A stretch of 64,000 bases of DNA from Streptomyces sp. RKAG290 (GTDB lineage Bacteria > Actinomycetota > Actinomycetes > Streptomycetales > Streptomycetaceae), in the NCBI RefSeq assembly GCF_023701695.1, contig NZ_JAJOZC010000001.1, positions 6,943,894 to 7,007,893 on the forward strand. Reading direction: 5' to 3'. A model generated the notes under the pieces. The model saw nothing but the letters and a program-made list of their open reading frames with translations, was not told the origin of the DNA and searched no databases. Positions 8,843 to 18,147 of the stretch are shown here, piece after piece (within the stretch, counting starts at the first letter, position 1; every line of letters begins with the position of its first letter). A program made the translations under genes and the position numbers.

Positions 8843-8864
8843 GAATTTCTATCGTTGAAAATTC
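8843..8864. promoter_or_regulatory. AT-rich inverted repeat before the PA14-GH2 gene
   Basis: GAATTT (8843-8848) and AAATTC (8859-8864) flank CTATCGTTGA. The stretch TTTCTAT-CGTTG-AAAATT resembles the site at 18303-18325 upstream of the GH127 gene (TTCTATGCAACGTTGGAAAATT), with a four-base and a one-base difference. This suggests a shared LacI-type regulator. The surrounding 8835-8940 is unusually AT-rich for this genome. Confidence 0.45.
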
Positions 8865-8970
8865 TCCGTGCACGACTGTTGTTTTGAGTTTGGTGTTGTG
8901 GCTCAATGTTCGATTGTGTGCTGTGCCTCACAGGTTCGAGGCACTTCAGCTCTCTCGACAGGACGACGCC

Positions 8971-11900
8971 TTGAGACGACAAAAGCCCCACCCCCGCGCT
9001 CTGTTCAGGACGGTGGTCTGCGCTGCCGCGCTGCTGATCCCCGTGGGCGCGACCCTGGTCCCGGCCGCCGCAGCCGCACCGGCCGCAGCCGCCGGCGCCG
9101 CCTCCGCCACCGCTTTCGCGGCCGCCGATCCGGCCACCGACGTGCACGGCCTGAAGGGCGAGTACTTCAGCATGTCCGCGCCCGGCGCGCGGGACTTCGA
9201 CAAGCTCGGCGGAGTCGCACTCGACCCCGAGATCAACTTCCCCGGCCTCACCGGGGCGTTCGAGTCGGCCACCGGTCAGGCCGAGAACACCACCGCCCGC
9301 TGGACCGGCAGTATCCAGGCCCCCGAGGACGGCGACTACACCTTCGCCGCGAGCGGCGACAACGGCTTCCGGCTCTACATCGACGGCAAGGTGGTCATCG
9401 ACCACTGGGAGCCCGACTGGGACAACGAGCAGACCAGCAAGCCGCTCGCGCTGAAAGCCGGCCAGCCGCACGAGTTCAAGCTGGAGATGTTCCAGGACAC
9501 CGGCGGCGCCAACATGTTCCTGCGCTGGTCCAGCGCGAAGCTCTCGAAGGAGATCGTTCCGGAATCGGCCTTCACCCCGCCCGCCGACTTCGAGGTCTAC
9601 CCGGTCGGGCTGACCGTCGGCGACGACGGACAGAAGCTGCAGGCCACGTTCGACGACAAGGTCAGCGACTTCTCCGCGGTGAAGGACCACCTCGCGATCG
9701 AGGCGGACACCTCACCGATACCCGTGAAGTCGGTCGCCCGCGTGCCCGGCAACGCCAAGGCCCTGCTCGTCACCCTGTCCGCGCCCGTCCAGAAGGGCCA
9801 GCAGGTCCGCTTCGCGTACGACGGCGAGGGCGGTCTGCAGGCAGGCGGCGAGAGCGTCCCCGAGATCAGCCGCACGGCCAAGAACCTGTCCACGCACCGG
9901 CTGACCACCACCTGGGGCGACAAGCTCGACCGCAACCACCCGCTGCCCGAGTACCCCCGGCCGCAGCAGGTCCGCGACGAGTGGAAGAACCTCAACGGTC
10001 AGTGGGAGTTCGCCGGAGCCACGGCGGGCGAGCAGCCCGCCTTCGGGAAGGCGCTCGGCGAGCACATCACGGTGCCGTACCCCGTCGAGTCACAGCTCTC
10101 CGGACTCGAGCGCCACGAAGACCACATGTTCTACCGCAAGCTCGTCACCGTGCCGAAGAGCTGGTCCGTCGGCCAGGACAAGGGTGCCAAGGGCAAGGGC
10201 GGCAAGAACAACCGTCTGAAGCTCAACTTCGGGGCCGTCGACTACCAGGCCCGTGTCTGGGTGAACGGCAAGCAGGTCGCCGAGCACACCGGCGGCTACA
10301 CCTCCTTCACCGCCGACATCACCGACGCGGTCAAGGGCACCGGCCCGCAGGAGATCGTCGTCGCGGTCACCGACACCACGGGTGACGACCAGCCGAAGGG
10401 CAAGCAGTCCCGCAACCCCGGCGGCATCGTCTACACCCCGTCCTCCGGTATCTGGCAGACCGTCTGGATGGAGCCGGTCGCGCCCGCCTCGGTGGACACC
10501 CTGACGACCACCCCCGACATCGACAAGGGCAGCCTCGCCCTGAAGGTCAACTCCGCGGACTCCTCGGCCGGTGCGCAGATCAAGGCCGTCGCCCGGGACA
10601 AGAAGGGCAAGGTCGTCGGTACGGTCACCGGCCCCGCGAACCACGCGCTGAGCCTGCCCGTCGCCAAGCAGCACCTCTGGACCCCGGACGACCCCTACCT
10701 GTACGACCTCGAGGTCACCCTGACCGACGGCCGCTCCAAGGACACCGTCGACAGCTACTTCGGCATGCGCTCCCTCGGCATCCAGAAGGTCGGCGGCTAC
10801 CAGAAGCTGGTCCTCAACGGGAAGCCGTTCTTCTCCCTCGCCATGCTGGACCAGGGCTTCTGGCCCGACGGTCTCTACACCCAGCCGAGCGACGCCGCGC
10901 TGACCTTCGACCTGAAGGCGCAGAAGGAGCTCGGCTTCAATGCGGTGCGCAAGCACATCAAGGTGGAGTCGGCCCGCTGGTACTACCACGCGGACCAGCT
11001 CGGCCTGCTGGTCTGGCAGGACTTCGTCTCCTCCGACATCACCGGTGAGAAGGGGCAGCAGGCCTTCCTCTCGCAGGGCAAGCAGATGATGGAGCAGCTG
11101 CACAACTCGCCCTCGATCGGCGGCTGGATCGTCTTCAACGAGGGCTGGGGCGAATGGGACCGCGCCGAGACCGGCAAGATCGCCGAGTCCGTCAAGGCCG
11201 CCGACCCCTCCCGCGTCGTCAACGCGCACAGCGGTGTCAACTGCTGCTCGTCGAAGGGTGACTCGGGCAAGGGCGACATCATCGACCACCACGACTACCT
11301 CAACAACGAGGCCCCGTTCCCGGACGACCGGGCGGCCATGGACGGCGAGCACGGCGGCTTCACCCTCCGTACCCCCGGCCACATGTGGCCCGGTGCGCCC
11401 GCGGCGATCTACAGCGGTGTGGCGGACAAGGCCGCCCTCACGGCCAAGTACGTGGACAACACGCGCACGTACTACCTGGCAGCGGCCGGTGCGGAGCTGT
11501 CCGGCTCGGTGTACACCCAGGTCAGCGACCTGGAGAACGAGCTGAACGGTCTCTACACCTACGACCGGCGAGAGATCAAGGTCGACGCGAAGCAGGTCCG
11601 GAAGATCAACGAGCAGGTCATCGCGGCCGGCGCGGCCGCCGGTGACCGCGACGAGGTGAAGGGCGGCGCCGCCTGGAACCTCGACGAGGGCAAGGGCGCC
11701 GAGGCGGGCGACCAGGGCCCCAACCACCTCCCGCTCACCCTCTCCGACGGCGCCTCCTGGACCCCCGGCGTCCAGGGCTCCGCGCTGAAGTTCAACGGCG
11801 AGGGACAGTACGCCGAGACCACCGGCCCGGCCGTCGACACCACGAAGAACTACACGGTGTCGGCCTGGGCCTCCCTCGACGAGCTGCCCGGCAACTACGC

Positions 11901-12273
11901 GACGGTCGTCAGCCAGGACGGCAGGCGCACGGAGAACCCGTTCTACCTCCAGTACGGGCAGGGCGCGTTCGCCTTCAGCACCCCGGGCGGCAACCGGGCC
12001 CGGGTGGAGATGAAGCCGGAGACCGGCAAGTGGTACCACCTGGTGGGTGTGCGCGACGGCGACGAGCTGAAGCTGTACGTCGACGGCAGCCTCGCAGCCA
12101 CCGCGCCGGCCGGACCCGCGGACGTCAGCACCGGCCCGCTCTCCGTGGGGCGTGCCCGGTACGCGGGCGAGAAGGGTGACTTCTGGAACGGCTCCATCGA
12201 CCAGGTCAGGGTGTACGACAAGGCCCTGACCGCGGACGAGGTGAGCGCGCTGCACGGCACCGAACAGCCGTAG
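8971..12273 (+). CDS. Secreted GH2 glycosidase with N-terminal PA14 and C-terminal LamG domains
   Basis: The protein is about 1100 residues. A signal peptide (about 1-45) precedes a PA14 carbohydrate-binding domain (HGLKGEYFS, about 50-180). The GH2 sugar-binding domain starts near residue 316 (HPLPEYPRPQQ) and is followed by the immunoglobulin-like and TIM-barrel domains. NEGWG at about 723-727 carries the acid/base glutamate, and GEHGG the probable nucleophile. A LamG/concanavalin-like domain occupies about 900-1100. A TTG start at 8971 is chosen because it opens with RRQKPHPRALFR, a normal signal n-region; the longer frame from 8884 would add an implausible leader. GH2 covers beta-galactosidase, beta-glucuronidase and arabinosidase-like activities, so the substrate is open. 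Confidence 0.85.
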   Translation: MRRQKPHPRALFRTVVCAAALLIPVGATLVPAAAAAPAAAAGAASATAFAAADPATDVHGLKGEYFSMSAPGARDFDKLGGVALDPEINFPGLTGAFESATGQAENTTARWTGSIQAPEDGDYTFAASGDNGFRLYIDGKVVIDHWEPDWDNEQTSKPLALKAGQPHEFKLEMFQDTGGANMFLRWSSAKLSKEIVPESAFTPPADFEVYPVGLTVGDDGQKLQATFDDKVSDFSAVKDHLAIEADTSPIPVKSVARVPGNAKALLVTLSAPVQKGQQVRFAYDGEGGLQAGGESVPEISRTAKNLSTHRLTTTWGDKLDRNHPLPEYPRPQQVRDEWKNLNGQWEFAGATAGEQPAFGKALGEHITVPYPVESQLSGLERHEDHMFYRKLVTVPKSWSVGQDKGAKGKGGKNNRLKLNFGAVDYQARVWVNGKQVAEHTGGYTSFTADITDAVKGTGPQEIVVAVTDTTGDDQPKGKQSRNPGGIVYTPSSGIWQTVWMEPVAPASVDTLTTTPDIDKGSLALKVNSADSSAGAQIKAVARDKKGKVVGTVTGPANHALSLPVAKQHLWTPDDPYLYDLEVTLTDGRSKDTVDSYFGMRSLGIQKVGGYQKLVLNGKPFFSLAMLDQGFWPDGLYTQPSDAALTFDLKAQKELGFNAVRKHIKVESARWYYHADQLGLLVWQDFVSSDITGEKGQQAFLSQGKQMMEQLHNSPSIGGWIVFNEGWGEWDRAETGKIAESVKAADPSRVVNAHSGVNCCSSKGDSGKGDIIDHHDYLNNEAPFPDDRAAMDGEHGGFTLRTPGHMWPGAPAAIYSGVADKAALTAKYVDNTRTYYLAAAGAELSGSVYTQVSDLENELNGLYTYDRREIKVDAKQVRKINEQVIAAGAAAGDRDEVKGGAAWNLDEGKGAEAGDQGPNHLPLTLSDGASWTPGVQGSALKFNGEGQYAETTGPAVDTTKNYTVSAWASLDELPGNYATVVSQDGRRTENPFYLQYGQGAFAFSTPGGNRARVEMKPETGKWYHLVGVRDGDELKLYVDGSLAATAPAGPADVSTGPLSVGRARYAGEKGDFWNGSIDQVRVYDKALTADEVSALHGTEQP

Positions 12274-12331
12274 TCGCGCACTCCCGCTGAAGTGCTGAAG
12301 GCCTGAAGGCCCGAAGCGCTGGTGCACTGAA

Positions 12332-12371
12332 CCGCTGCCTGCTGTCGCCCCTGTGCGGCAGCAGGCAGCGG
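12332..12371 (+). terminator. Stem-loop after the PA14-GH2 gene
   Basis: A 13-pair perfect stem (CCGCTGCCTGCTG and its complement) encloses a 14-base loop 59 bases after the stop codon. Confidence 0.6.
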
Positions 12372-12420
12372 CATGCGCCCCGGCGGACCCGCGGCCCTGG
12401 CGCCGTGTGAGGATCATGGA

Positions 12421-12942
12421 ATGGCTGAGCCGCAGATCCGTCGCCGCCGGGACGGCGACATGAAGGCGTGCATCGAGGCGCTGGCCACCGTGCACGAGGC
12501 GGACCGCTACCCGGCGCAATGGCCGGCCGGCCCGGGCCGCTGGCTGACACCGGACGGCATGCTCGACGCCTGGGTGGCCGTGGCGGGGCCGGACGTCCTG
12601 GGACATGTGGGGCTGACCCGTACCGGCCTTTCCACGGCGGCGCAGGCCGGCCTTCCGCCGGACGAACTGGTGTCGGTGACCCGGCTGTTCGCCACGGCTA
12701 CGGCCCGTCGGCGTGGGGTGGCGCGTGCGCTGCTCGCCGCCGTGACGGCCGCGGCAGCCGAGGGACGGCGGCTGGTCCTGGAGGTGGAGGACGGCAGCGG
12801 GGCTGCCGTTGCCCTCTACGAGCGCGCCGGGTGGCGCCGGGTCGGCAGCCGCTCCGGGAACTGGACGACGGCGGACGGTCGGACGGCGCTGATGCATACC
12901 TATCTGGCGCCGGCCGGAGGGGCGCGGTGGCGCGGACCGTGA
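12421..12942 (+). CDS. GNAT family N-acetyltransferase
   Basis: This 173-residue protein has the GNAT fold. VTRLFATATARRRGVARALL around residues 85-105 is the acetyl-CoA pyrophosphate-binding motif, followed by LEVEDGSGAAVALYERAGWRR, the typical C-terminal strand-helix pair. The acceptor substrate is unknown. The start at 12421 is preferred to an in-frame ATG at 12373 because GAGGA lies at 12409-12413. It is a single gene between two glycosidase genes, with stem-loops on both sides, and shows no obvious functional tie to them. Confidence 0.85.
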   Translation: MAEPQIRRRRDGDMKACIEALATVHEADRYPAQWPAGPGRWLTPDGMLDAWVAVAGPDVLGHVGLTRTGLSTAAQAGLPPDELVSVTRLFATATARRRGVARALLAAVTAAAAEGRRLVLEVEDGSGAAVALYERAGWRRVGSRSGNWTTADGRTALMHTYLAPAGGARWRGP

Positions 12943-13254
12943 ACGGGCCGACGGCGTTGCGGCTACCGGCAGCGGATCCGGCCGTCCGAGAACGAACGTA
13001 CGCGGCGGACCGCCAACGGACCGACGGCCCGGACCGACGCGGTCGCGTCGGTCCGGGCCGTGACCCTGGGGCCTCTCGTTTGGATCATGCCGGGCTCGCG
13101 AGCCCCGGCACCGCACCTCGCGGCGTTGTCGTCGGTCGCCGACGCTCCGCGTCGACTCCCTCCTCCGCCTTGCGAGGCACAGCACCGGACCCCGCTCCCT
13201 GACCCGGCCTGGTCCAGACGAAAGATCCTGGCAGCGGTGCGGGTGGGCGTCAGA
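12943..13254. other. Intergenic region between convergent genes
   Basis: No gene is supported in these 312 bases. The only clear structure is the long perfect hairpin at 13024-13061, listed separately. Confidence 0.6.
13024..13061. terminator. Bidirectional stem-loop terminator
   Basis: A perfect 17-pair stem (ACGGCCCGGACCGACGC and its complement) with a GGTC loop lies between the convergent GNAT and GH2 genes. Confidence 0.75.
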
Positions 13255-15600
13255 TCACGGCGCCCAGGGCGCCTCCACCGCCCAGGTGGTGTCCTCGGTG
13301 AAGGTGGCCGGGTTGTCCCAGGCGTGTCCGCCGCCCGGTGTGGCCAGCCAGACCTCCGAGTCGATGTGGCGCAGATAGCTGCCCGGCAGATTGGCGCTGG
13401 ACAGTCTCACCCCGCCCGTCCCGGCGACGGCGCACCAGGTGGCATCGGCCTTGAACAGGGCCGAGCCGTCGTTGGCGTCCCGCCGGACCCGGAAGTCGCG
13501 GTGCCGGAGGAACTCGCCCGGATAGTTGCGGGACTCCAGCGAGTAGCAGTTGCTGTTGCCGAGACCGGCGACGATCTTCCAGGTGGCGTCGCCCTTGAGC
13601 ACCGCGCTGCTCCCGCCGTCGACGACCGCGGTGAAGGCGAGCGCGTCCTGATGGCGCAGATACTTGTCGGTGTACCCGGGCGTGGTGACCCGCAGGGACT
13701 TGTACTGCCCGGTGGGCAGCGTGACCGGTGGTGCGGGGTTGCGGGAGGCGTTGATGAGGGCCTGGTTGGCGGCCTTCACGCGTGCCGCGTCCACCTTGAC
13801 CACCTGACGGTCGTAGGTGAGCAGCCCGTTCGCCTCGTTCTCGACGTCGGTGATCTCCGTGTAGACGGAGGCGGAGAGCCCCGCCGGCAGCTGTCCGACC
13901 CGGATGCTGTCGAGCAGCCCGACGAACCGGTTGTTGAGCGCGGAGGTGCTCGCCTGGTCCTCGTAGCTGAATCCGCCGCCGGGATACCACTCGTGCCCGG
14001 GGACCTTGTAGCCGAGGCCGCCGAACTCGCCCAGGACGGCCGCCCGGGTGGACGTCGGTGCGGTGTTGCCGGGGCCGACGTAGACGTGGTTGTCGACCAC
14101 GTCCCCGTTGCCGCCGTCGACCGAGCCGCAGCAGTTGACGCCGCTCATGTTGTCGACCAGCCGGGACGGGTCGTACGCCTTGACCTCGTTGGCGATCCTC
14201 GCCTGGTCGTACTGCCCCCAGCCCTCGTTCTGGTCGACCCACATGACCAGCGAGGGCGAGCTGCGGTGCTGGTCGATGACCGCGTGGTATTCGACCTCCC
14301 ACTGCGCGCGGGCCGCGGTGTCGGGGCTCTTGCCGGTGTCCATGGCGGGCATGTCCTGCCAGACCAGCAGGCCGAGCTTGTCCGCCCAGTAGAACCAGCG
14401 CTGCGGCTCGACCTTGATGTGCTTGCGCACCATGTTGAAGCCGAGGTCCTTGTGCGCCTGCAGGTCGGACTTGAGTGCGGCGTCCGTCGGCGCGGTGTAG
14501 ATGCCGTCCGGCCAGTAGCCCTGGTCCAGGGTGCCGGTCTGGAAGACGAACTTGCCGTTCAGGACCGGCCGCAGGATGTTGTCGACCTTGGCCACGGCGA
14601 TCGACCGCATGCCGGCGTAGCTGCCGGCCGAGTCGGTCACGGCCGACCCGTCGAGCAGCTCGGCCTTCACGTCGTACAGGAACGGGTCGTCCGGGCTCCA
14701 CAGATGCGGGTTCGGCACCGGCACGGAGATCTCCGAGCCGATGGTTCCGGTGGCCGTACCGACGACGTTGCCGCCGCTGGAGACCGTGACCCGGGCGCTG
14801 CGGCCGGCAGCGGACGCGCCCTGCACCTTCACCCGCAGGGTGCTGTTGCCCAGGTTCGGTGTCATGTCCAGGCGGGTGATGTGTGCCGCCGCGACCGGCT
14901 CCAGCCAGACCGTCTGCCAGATACCGGAGGCCGCGGTGTAGAAGATGCCGCCGCCGTTGTGCGGCTGCACGTCATTGATGCGCTGCTTGCCGACGGCCTG
15001 CCCGCCGGTCTGCGTCGGGTCGTAGACGGAGACCACGACCGTGTTCGTGCCGCCGTTGAGCTGCGGGGTGATGTCGTACGCGAACGAGTCGTAGCCGCCC
15101 TTGTGCGCACCGACCTGGGTGCCGTTGACCCAGACCGTGGTCTGCCAGTCGGAGGCGCCGAAGTTGAGCTCGACCCGGCGGCCGTTCCAGTTCGACGGCA
15201 CGGTGAAGGTGCGCTTGTACCAGAGCTTGTCGTTCTCGGTGATCTTGCGCTGGATGCCGGAGAGCGCGGACTCCGCGACGAACGGCACCCGGATCTGATC
15301 GGTGAACGAGGACGGCTGCCCGGCGTCGCGGCCGGTCACCGCGAAGTCCCAGATGCCGTTGAGATTGGCCCAGTCGGGCCGGGTGAGCTGCGGGCGCGGG
15401 TACTCGGGCAGCGGCTTGTCGACCGGGACCTGAGCGGTCCAGGGGGTGGTCATGGGGGAGGGCTTGGGCGTCCAGGACGCGGCGCCGGCCGGCGCGGCAC
15501 CGACTCCCACCAGTGCGGTGGACACCAGCGCCAGCAGTCCGGTGCCGGCGATCACTCGTCTCCACCAGGGCCCGTGGCCGGGAACACGTAAACGGCTCAT
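13255..15600 (-). CDS. Secreted GH2 glycosidase with C-terminal AbfB (CBM42-like) domain
   Basis: This 781-residue protein begins with a signal peptide (WWRRVIAGTGLLALVSTALVG). The GH2 domains cover about residues 45-610: PLPEYPRPQLTRPDWANLNG, then WVNGTQVGAHKGGYDSF, DQNEGWGQYD near residue 455 (acid/base Glu), and GEFGGLGYK (probable nucleophile). Residues from about 630 to the end form an AbfB-type trefoil with repeated LRH segments (DKYLRHQD, GEFLRHRD, GSYLRHID). AbfB domains bind arabinofuranosyl side chains. AAGGAG precedes the ATG. It follows the GH127 arabinofuranosidase gene on the same strand after a 99-base gap holding a hairpin. The binding domain and neighbours suggest action on arabinose-decorated polymers. 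Confidence 0.88.
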   Translation of the reverse strand: MSRLRVPGHGPWWRRVIAGTGLLALVSTALVGVGAAPAGAASWTPKPSPMTTPWTAQVPVDKPLPEYPRPQLTRPDWANLNGIWDFAVTGRDAGQPSSFTDQIRVPFVAESALSGIQRKITENDKLWYKRTFTVPSNWNGRRVELNFGASDWQTTVWVNGTQVGAHKGGYDSFAYDITPQLNGGTNTVVVSVYDPTQTGGQAVGKQRINDVQPHNGGGIFYTAASGIWQTVWLEPVAAAHITRLDMTPNLGNSTLRVKVQGASAAGRSARVTVSSGGNVVGTATGTIGSEISVPVPNPHLWSPDDPFLYDVKAELLDGSAVTDSAGSYAGMRSIAVAKVDNILRPVLNGKFVFQTGTLDQGYWPDGIYTAPTDAALKSDLQAHKDLGFNMVRKHIKVEPQRWFYWADKLGLLVWQDMPAMDTGKSPDTAARAQWEVEYHAVIDQHRSSPSLVMWVDQNEGWGQYDQARIANEVKAYDPSRLVDNMSGVNCCGSVDGGNGDVVDNHVYVGPGNTAPTSTRAAVLGEFGGLGYKVPGHEWYPGGGFSYEDQASTSALNNRFVGLLDSIRVGQLPAGLSASVYTEITDVENEANGLLTYDRQVVKVDAARVKAANQALINASRNPAPPVTLPTGQYKSLRVTTPGYTDKYLRHQDALAFTAVVDGGSSAVLKGDATWKIVAGLGNSNCYSLESRNYPGEFLRHRDFRVRRDANDGSALFKADATWCAVAGTGGVRLSSANLPGSYLRHIDSEVWLATPGGGHAWDNPATFTEDTTWAVEAPWAP

Positions 15601-15645
15601 CGGTTCGTCTCCTTCGTTCGGTCCAGCTCCGTCATGCGGGAAGCC

Positions 15646-15667
15646 CCCCGCGCCGGGTGGCGCGGGG
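15646..15667 (-). terminator. Stem-loop between the GH127 and GH2 genes
   Basis: CCCCGCGCC and GGCGCGGGG pair around GGGT in the gap after the GH127 stop codon. It may terminate or attenuate reading into the GH2 gene. Confidence 0.55.
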
Positions 15668-15699
15668 AGCGGTGCGGGATTGCGTGGAACAGTCGGGGG

Positions 15700-18147
15700 T
15701 CAGACGAGCTGCCAGAGGTGGTCGTCGGTGCCGTTGTCGTCGTACTGCACGACGTGGGCGCTGTCGGCGGTGGACATGTTGTCGACGCCGAGGACCTTGG
15801 CGGAGTGCCGGTTGCGGATGCGGTACCAGCCGTCTCCGTCAGGGACGAGCTGCCACAGGTGGTCGTCGGTGTCGCTGTCGTCGAACTGGACGACGTGGGC
15901 GCTGTCGGCGGTGGACATGTTGTCGACGCCGAGGACCTTGGCGGAGTGCCGGTTGCGGATGCGGTACCAGCCGTCGCCCTCGGGGACCAGCTGCCAGTCG
16001 TGGTCGTCGGTGCCGGTGTCGCCGAACTGGACGACGTGGGCGCTGTTGGCGGTGGACATGTTGTCGACGCCGAGGACCTTGCCGGAGTGCCGGTTGCGGA
16101 TGCGGTACCAGCCGCCCGAGAGCCACGGCTGCGCGTCCGGGTCGGCAGTCGGGAACGACGTGATGCGCAGGCGCGCCGCACCCATGGGGACGAGCGTGAT
16201 CTCCTCGACCGGTTGCGTGCTGCGGGCCGGACTGTCCTGGAGCGGGGTGACGACGTGTTCGCCGTCCGCCGCCCACTCCGGGATGCGGCGGGCCCGCGCG
16301 GTCATGGTCAGCGGGGTGCCGTCGAGCGTGAACGGGTTGGCGTCCTTGACGTGGCTGACCGTGTGGTGGTGCAGCGAGGCCGCCGGCTTCTTCTCGTCCA
16401 GCACGAGTCCGTAGTTCCACGGGCCGGTGGCGTGCACCCCGAACTCCGGGAACTGGTCGGTGCCGCCGATGCGCTCGTAACTCTCACCGATCCGCAGCGA
16501 GTACGTGAGCGGGCCGCGGTCCACGCTGACGGAACCGTGGTTGTGCTCCCAGGTGCGGACGGTGGTCTGCTGCGGGAAGCGCAGGGTCACCTTGTCGCCG
16601 TCGGCCCAGGTGCGGTCGATGCGGGTGAAGGCGGGTCCGGCGGGAGCGTCCACGCCGCGCCCGTTCACCTTGATCTCCGGCACGGCGCACCAGGCCGGCA
16701 CCCTGAGCACCAGCGGGAAGCGCAGCTGCTTGGGTGCCTTCAGGGTCAGGGTGACCGTGTCGGTGAACGGATAGCCGGTCTCCTCGGTGAAGGTGACCTC
16801 GGTGCCGTCGGCGACCTTCGCGGTGACCTCGCTGCTCGCGTACATCGCGGCGGCGAGACCGCCGTCGGGGGTGGCGAGCCAGAGCTCCTCGACGAAGTAG
16901 GGCCAGCCCATGCCGTAGTTGTGCGGGCAGCAGCGGTACTGGTCCACGCCAGGCAGGAACGCCTGCATGGCGAAGCCGTTCTGGAACTGCCGTTGCTTCT
17001 TCGGCGCGTTGTCCAGGTCGACGCTGTTGGCACTGGTGATGTAGTGGATCGACCTGCCGGACGGGTCCAGCGAGGCGGGCAGCGAGTTGAAGGCCAGTTC
17101 CTCGCAGCGGTCGGCCCACAGGGGATCGCCGGTGATCCGGGTGAGCAGCTGGTGGCTGGCCATGAACTCGACGATCCCGCAGGTCTCGAAGCCCTGGCGC
17201 GGGTCGCCGTGCCCGGGACGCGCGTTCTCGTCCCCGGCGAAGCCGCCGCCGGGGAACTGCCCGTACTGGTCCATGGCCTTGCCGTAGGTCCCGTAGGTGT
17301 CCCGGGTGTCGTCGGCCGAACCGCTGCGCAGCGCGTACTGGGCGGGCTCGCGGAAGCCCTGCGCGATGTTGACGTTGTGCAGGTTGACCAGGTTGTCGCC
17401 CCAGTCGGCGCCGTTCGCGTGGATCTTGTCGGCGAGGTCCAGCAGGAAGGTGTCGCCGGTGCGGTTGAAGAGCCAGAACACGCTGTCCAGGCCGTCGCCC
17501 CAGCGCAGCGCGATCCAGCTGGTGTTGAAGGCGCCGGGCCCCTGGGCGTTCATGTAGCGGAAGAACCGGCTGAGGAAGGGGATGATCCGGGTGTCCCCGG
17601 AGTACTCCTGCCAGGAGCGCAGCGCCTGGACCAGCGGGAGGAAGGGCCAGAAGTCCGGGCCGCCGTTGAGCGAGGTGCGCAGCGACTTCGGGCCGAAGAG
17701 GCCGTCGGACTGCTGGGTGGCGAGGATCGCGTCGAACCAGCGGCGCACGGTCGCCAGCGCCTTCGCGTCGCCGGTGACGATGGCGAGGTCGGTGTAGCCG
17801 CGCAGCCAGTACGGGACCTCCTCCCAGCCGCCCAGTTCGGGGCGGACCCAGCCGGTGGCGGTGAAGTCCAGGAAGTGCGAGAACTCCTCGTACCGGCCGC
17901 AGAGGCCCTCCAGCTGGAGCTTCAGCTGGCCGGCCAGCCAGCCGCGCGCGGTCACCCGGCCGGGCGGGAGTTTCAGGAACGCCGTCGGGTGGAGGGGGGC
18001 GGCGTTGGGGGAGTAGTGGCCCCCATGGGCCGGTTCTGCGCGGTGCTCGGCCGCGGTCGCGGTGGTGGCCCAGCGGCCGCTCGCCGCCGTGGCGGCCGCG
18101 GCCGTGGCCAGCGCACCGGCCATGAGTTGTCTGCGGTTCAGTGGCAT
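15700..18147 (-). CDS. Secreted GH127 beta-L-arabinofuranosidase with ricin-type lectin tail
   Basis: This 815-residue protein opens with a twin-arginine signal (LNRRQLMAGALA). The GH127 (DUF1680) domain fills about residues 45-670. FETCGIVEFM and YRCCPHNYG provide the Glu-Cys and Cys-Cys pattern that, in characterised GH127 enzymes, binds zinc and includes the nucleophilic cysteine. Three near-identical 47-residue repeats (WYRIRNRHS..KVLGVDNMST) at the C-terminus form a beta-trefoil, CBM13/RICIN-like lectin. AGGAG eight bases before the ATG at 18147 fixes this start over the longer frame to 18267. It is divergent from a furanose-type ABC importer, which supports a role in releasing arabinofuranose. 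Confidence 0.92.
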   Translation of the reverse strand: MPLNRRQLMAGALATAAAATAASGRWATTATAAEHRAEPAHGGHYSPNAAPLHPTAFLKLPPGRVTARGWLAGQLKLQLEGLCGRYEEFSHFLDFTATGWVRPELGGWEEVPYWLRGYTDLAIVTGDAKALATVRRWFDAILATQQSDGLFGPKSLRTSLNGGPDFWPFLPLVQALRSWQEYSGDTRIIPFLSRFFRYMNAQGPGAFNTSWIALRWGDGLDSVFWLFNRTGDTFLLDLADKIHANGADWGDNLVNLHNVNIAQGFREPAQYALRSGSADDTRDTYGTYGKAMDQYGQFPGGGFAGDENARPGHGDPRQGFETCGIVEFMASHQLLTRITGDPLWADRCEELAFNSLPASLDPSGRSIHYITSANSVDLDNAPKKQRQFQNGFAMQAFLPGVDQYRCCPHNYGMGWPYFVEELWLATPDGGLAAAMYASSEVTAKVADGTEVTFTEETGYPFTDTVTLTLKAPKQLRFPLVLRVPAWCAVPEIKVNGRGVDAPAGPAFTRIDRTWADGDKVTLRFPQQTTVRTWEHNHGSVSVDRGPLTYSLRIGESYERIGGTDQFPEFGVHATGPWNYGLVLDEKKPAASLHHHTVSHVKDANPFTLDGTPLTMTARARRIPEWAADGEHVVTPLQDSPARSTQPVEEITLVPMGAARLRITSFPTADPDAQPWLSGGWYRIRNRHSGKVLGVDNMSTANSAHVVQFGDTGTDDHDWQLVPEGDGWYRIRNRHSAKVLGVDNMSTADSAHVVQFDDSDTDDHLWQLVPDGDGWYRIRNRHSAKVLGVDNMSTADSAHVVQYDDNGTDDHLWQLV
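15703..16110 (-). repeat. Three tandem 141-bp coding repeats (lectin trefoil)
   Basis: Three copies with 141-base periodicity (the last, at 15703-15828, cut to 126 bases by the stop codon) encode the lectin repeats of the GH127 protein. Copies differ at only a few positions, for example Gly/Ala after RNRHS and QFGD/QFDD/QYDD. The DNA identity is high enough for slippage or recombination between copies. Confidence 0.9.

Noticed and set aside
6808-9690. Long minus-strand open frame across the GH92 and PA14-GH2 genes
   Set aside because: Shadow of two well-supported glycosidase genes.
15700-16110. CRISPR-like array
   Set aside because: The regular repeats are in-frame protein repeats of 141 bases without variable spacers.
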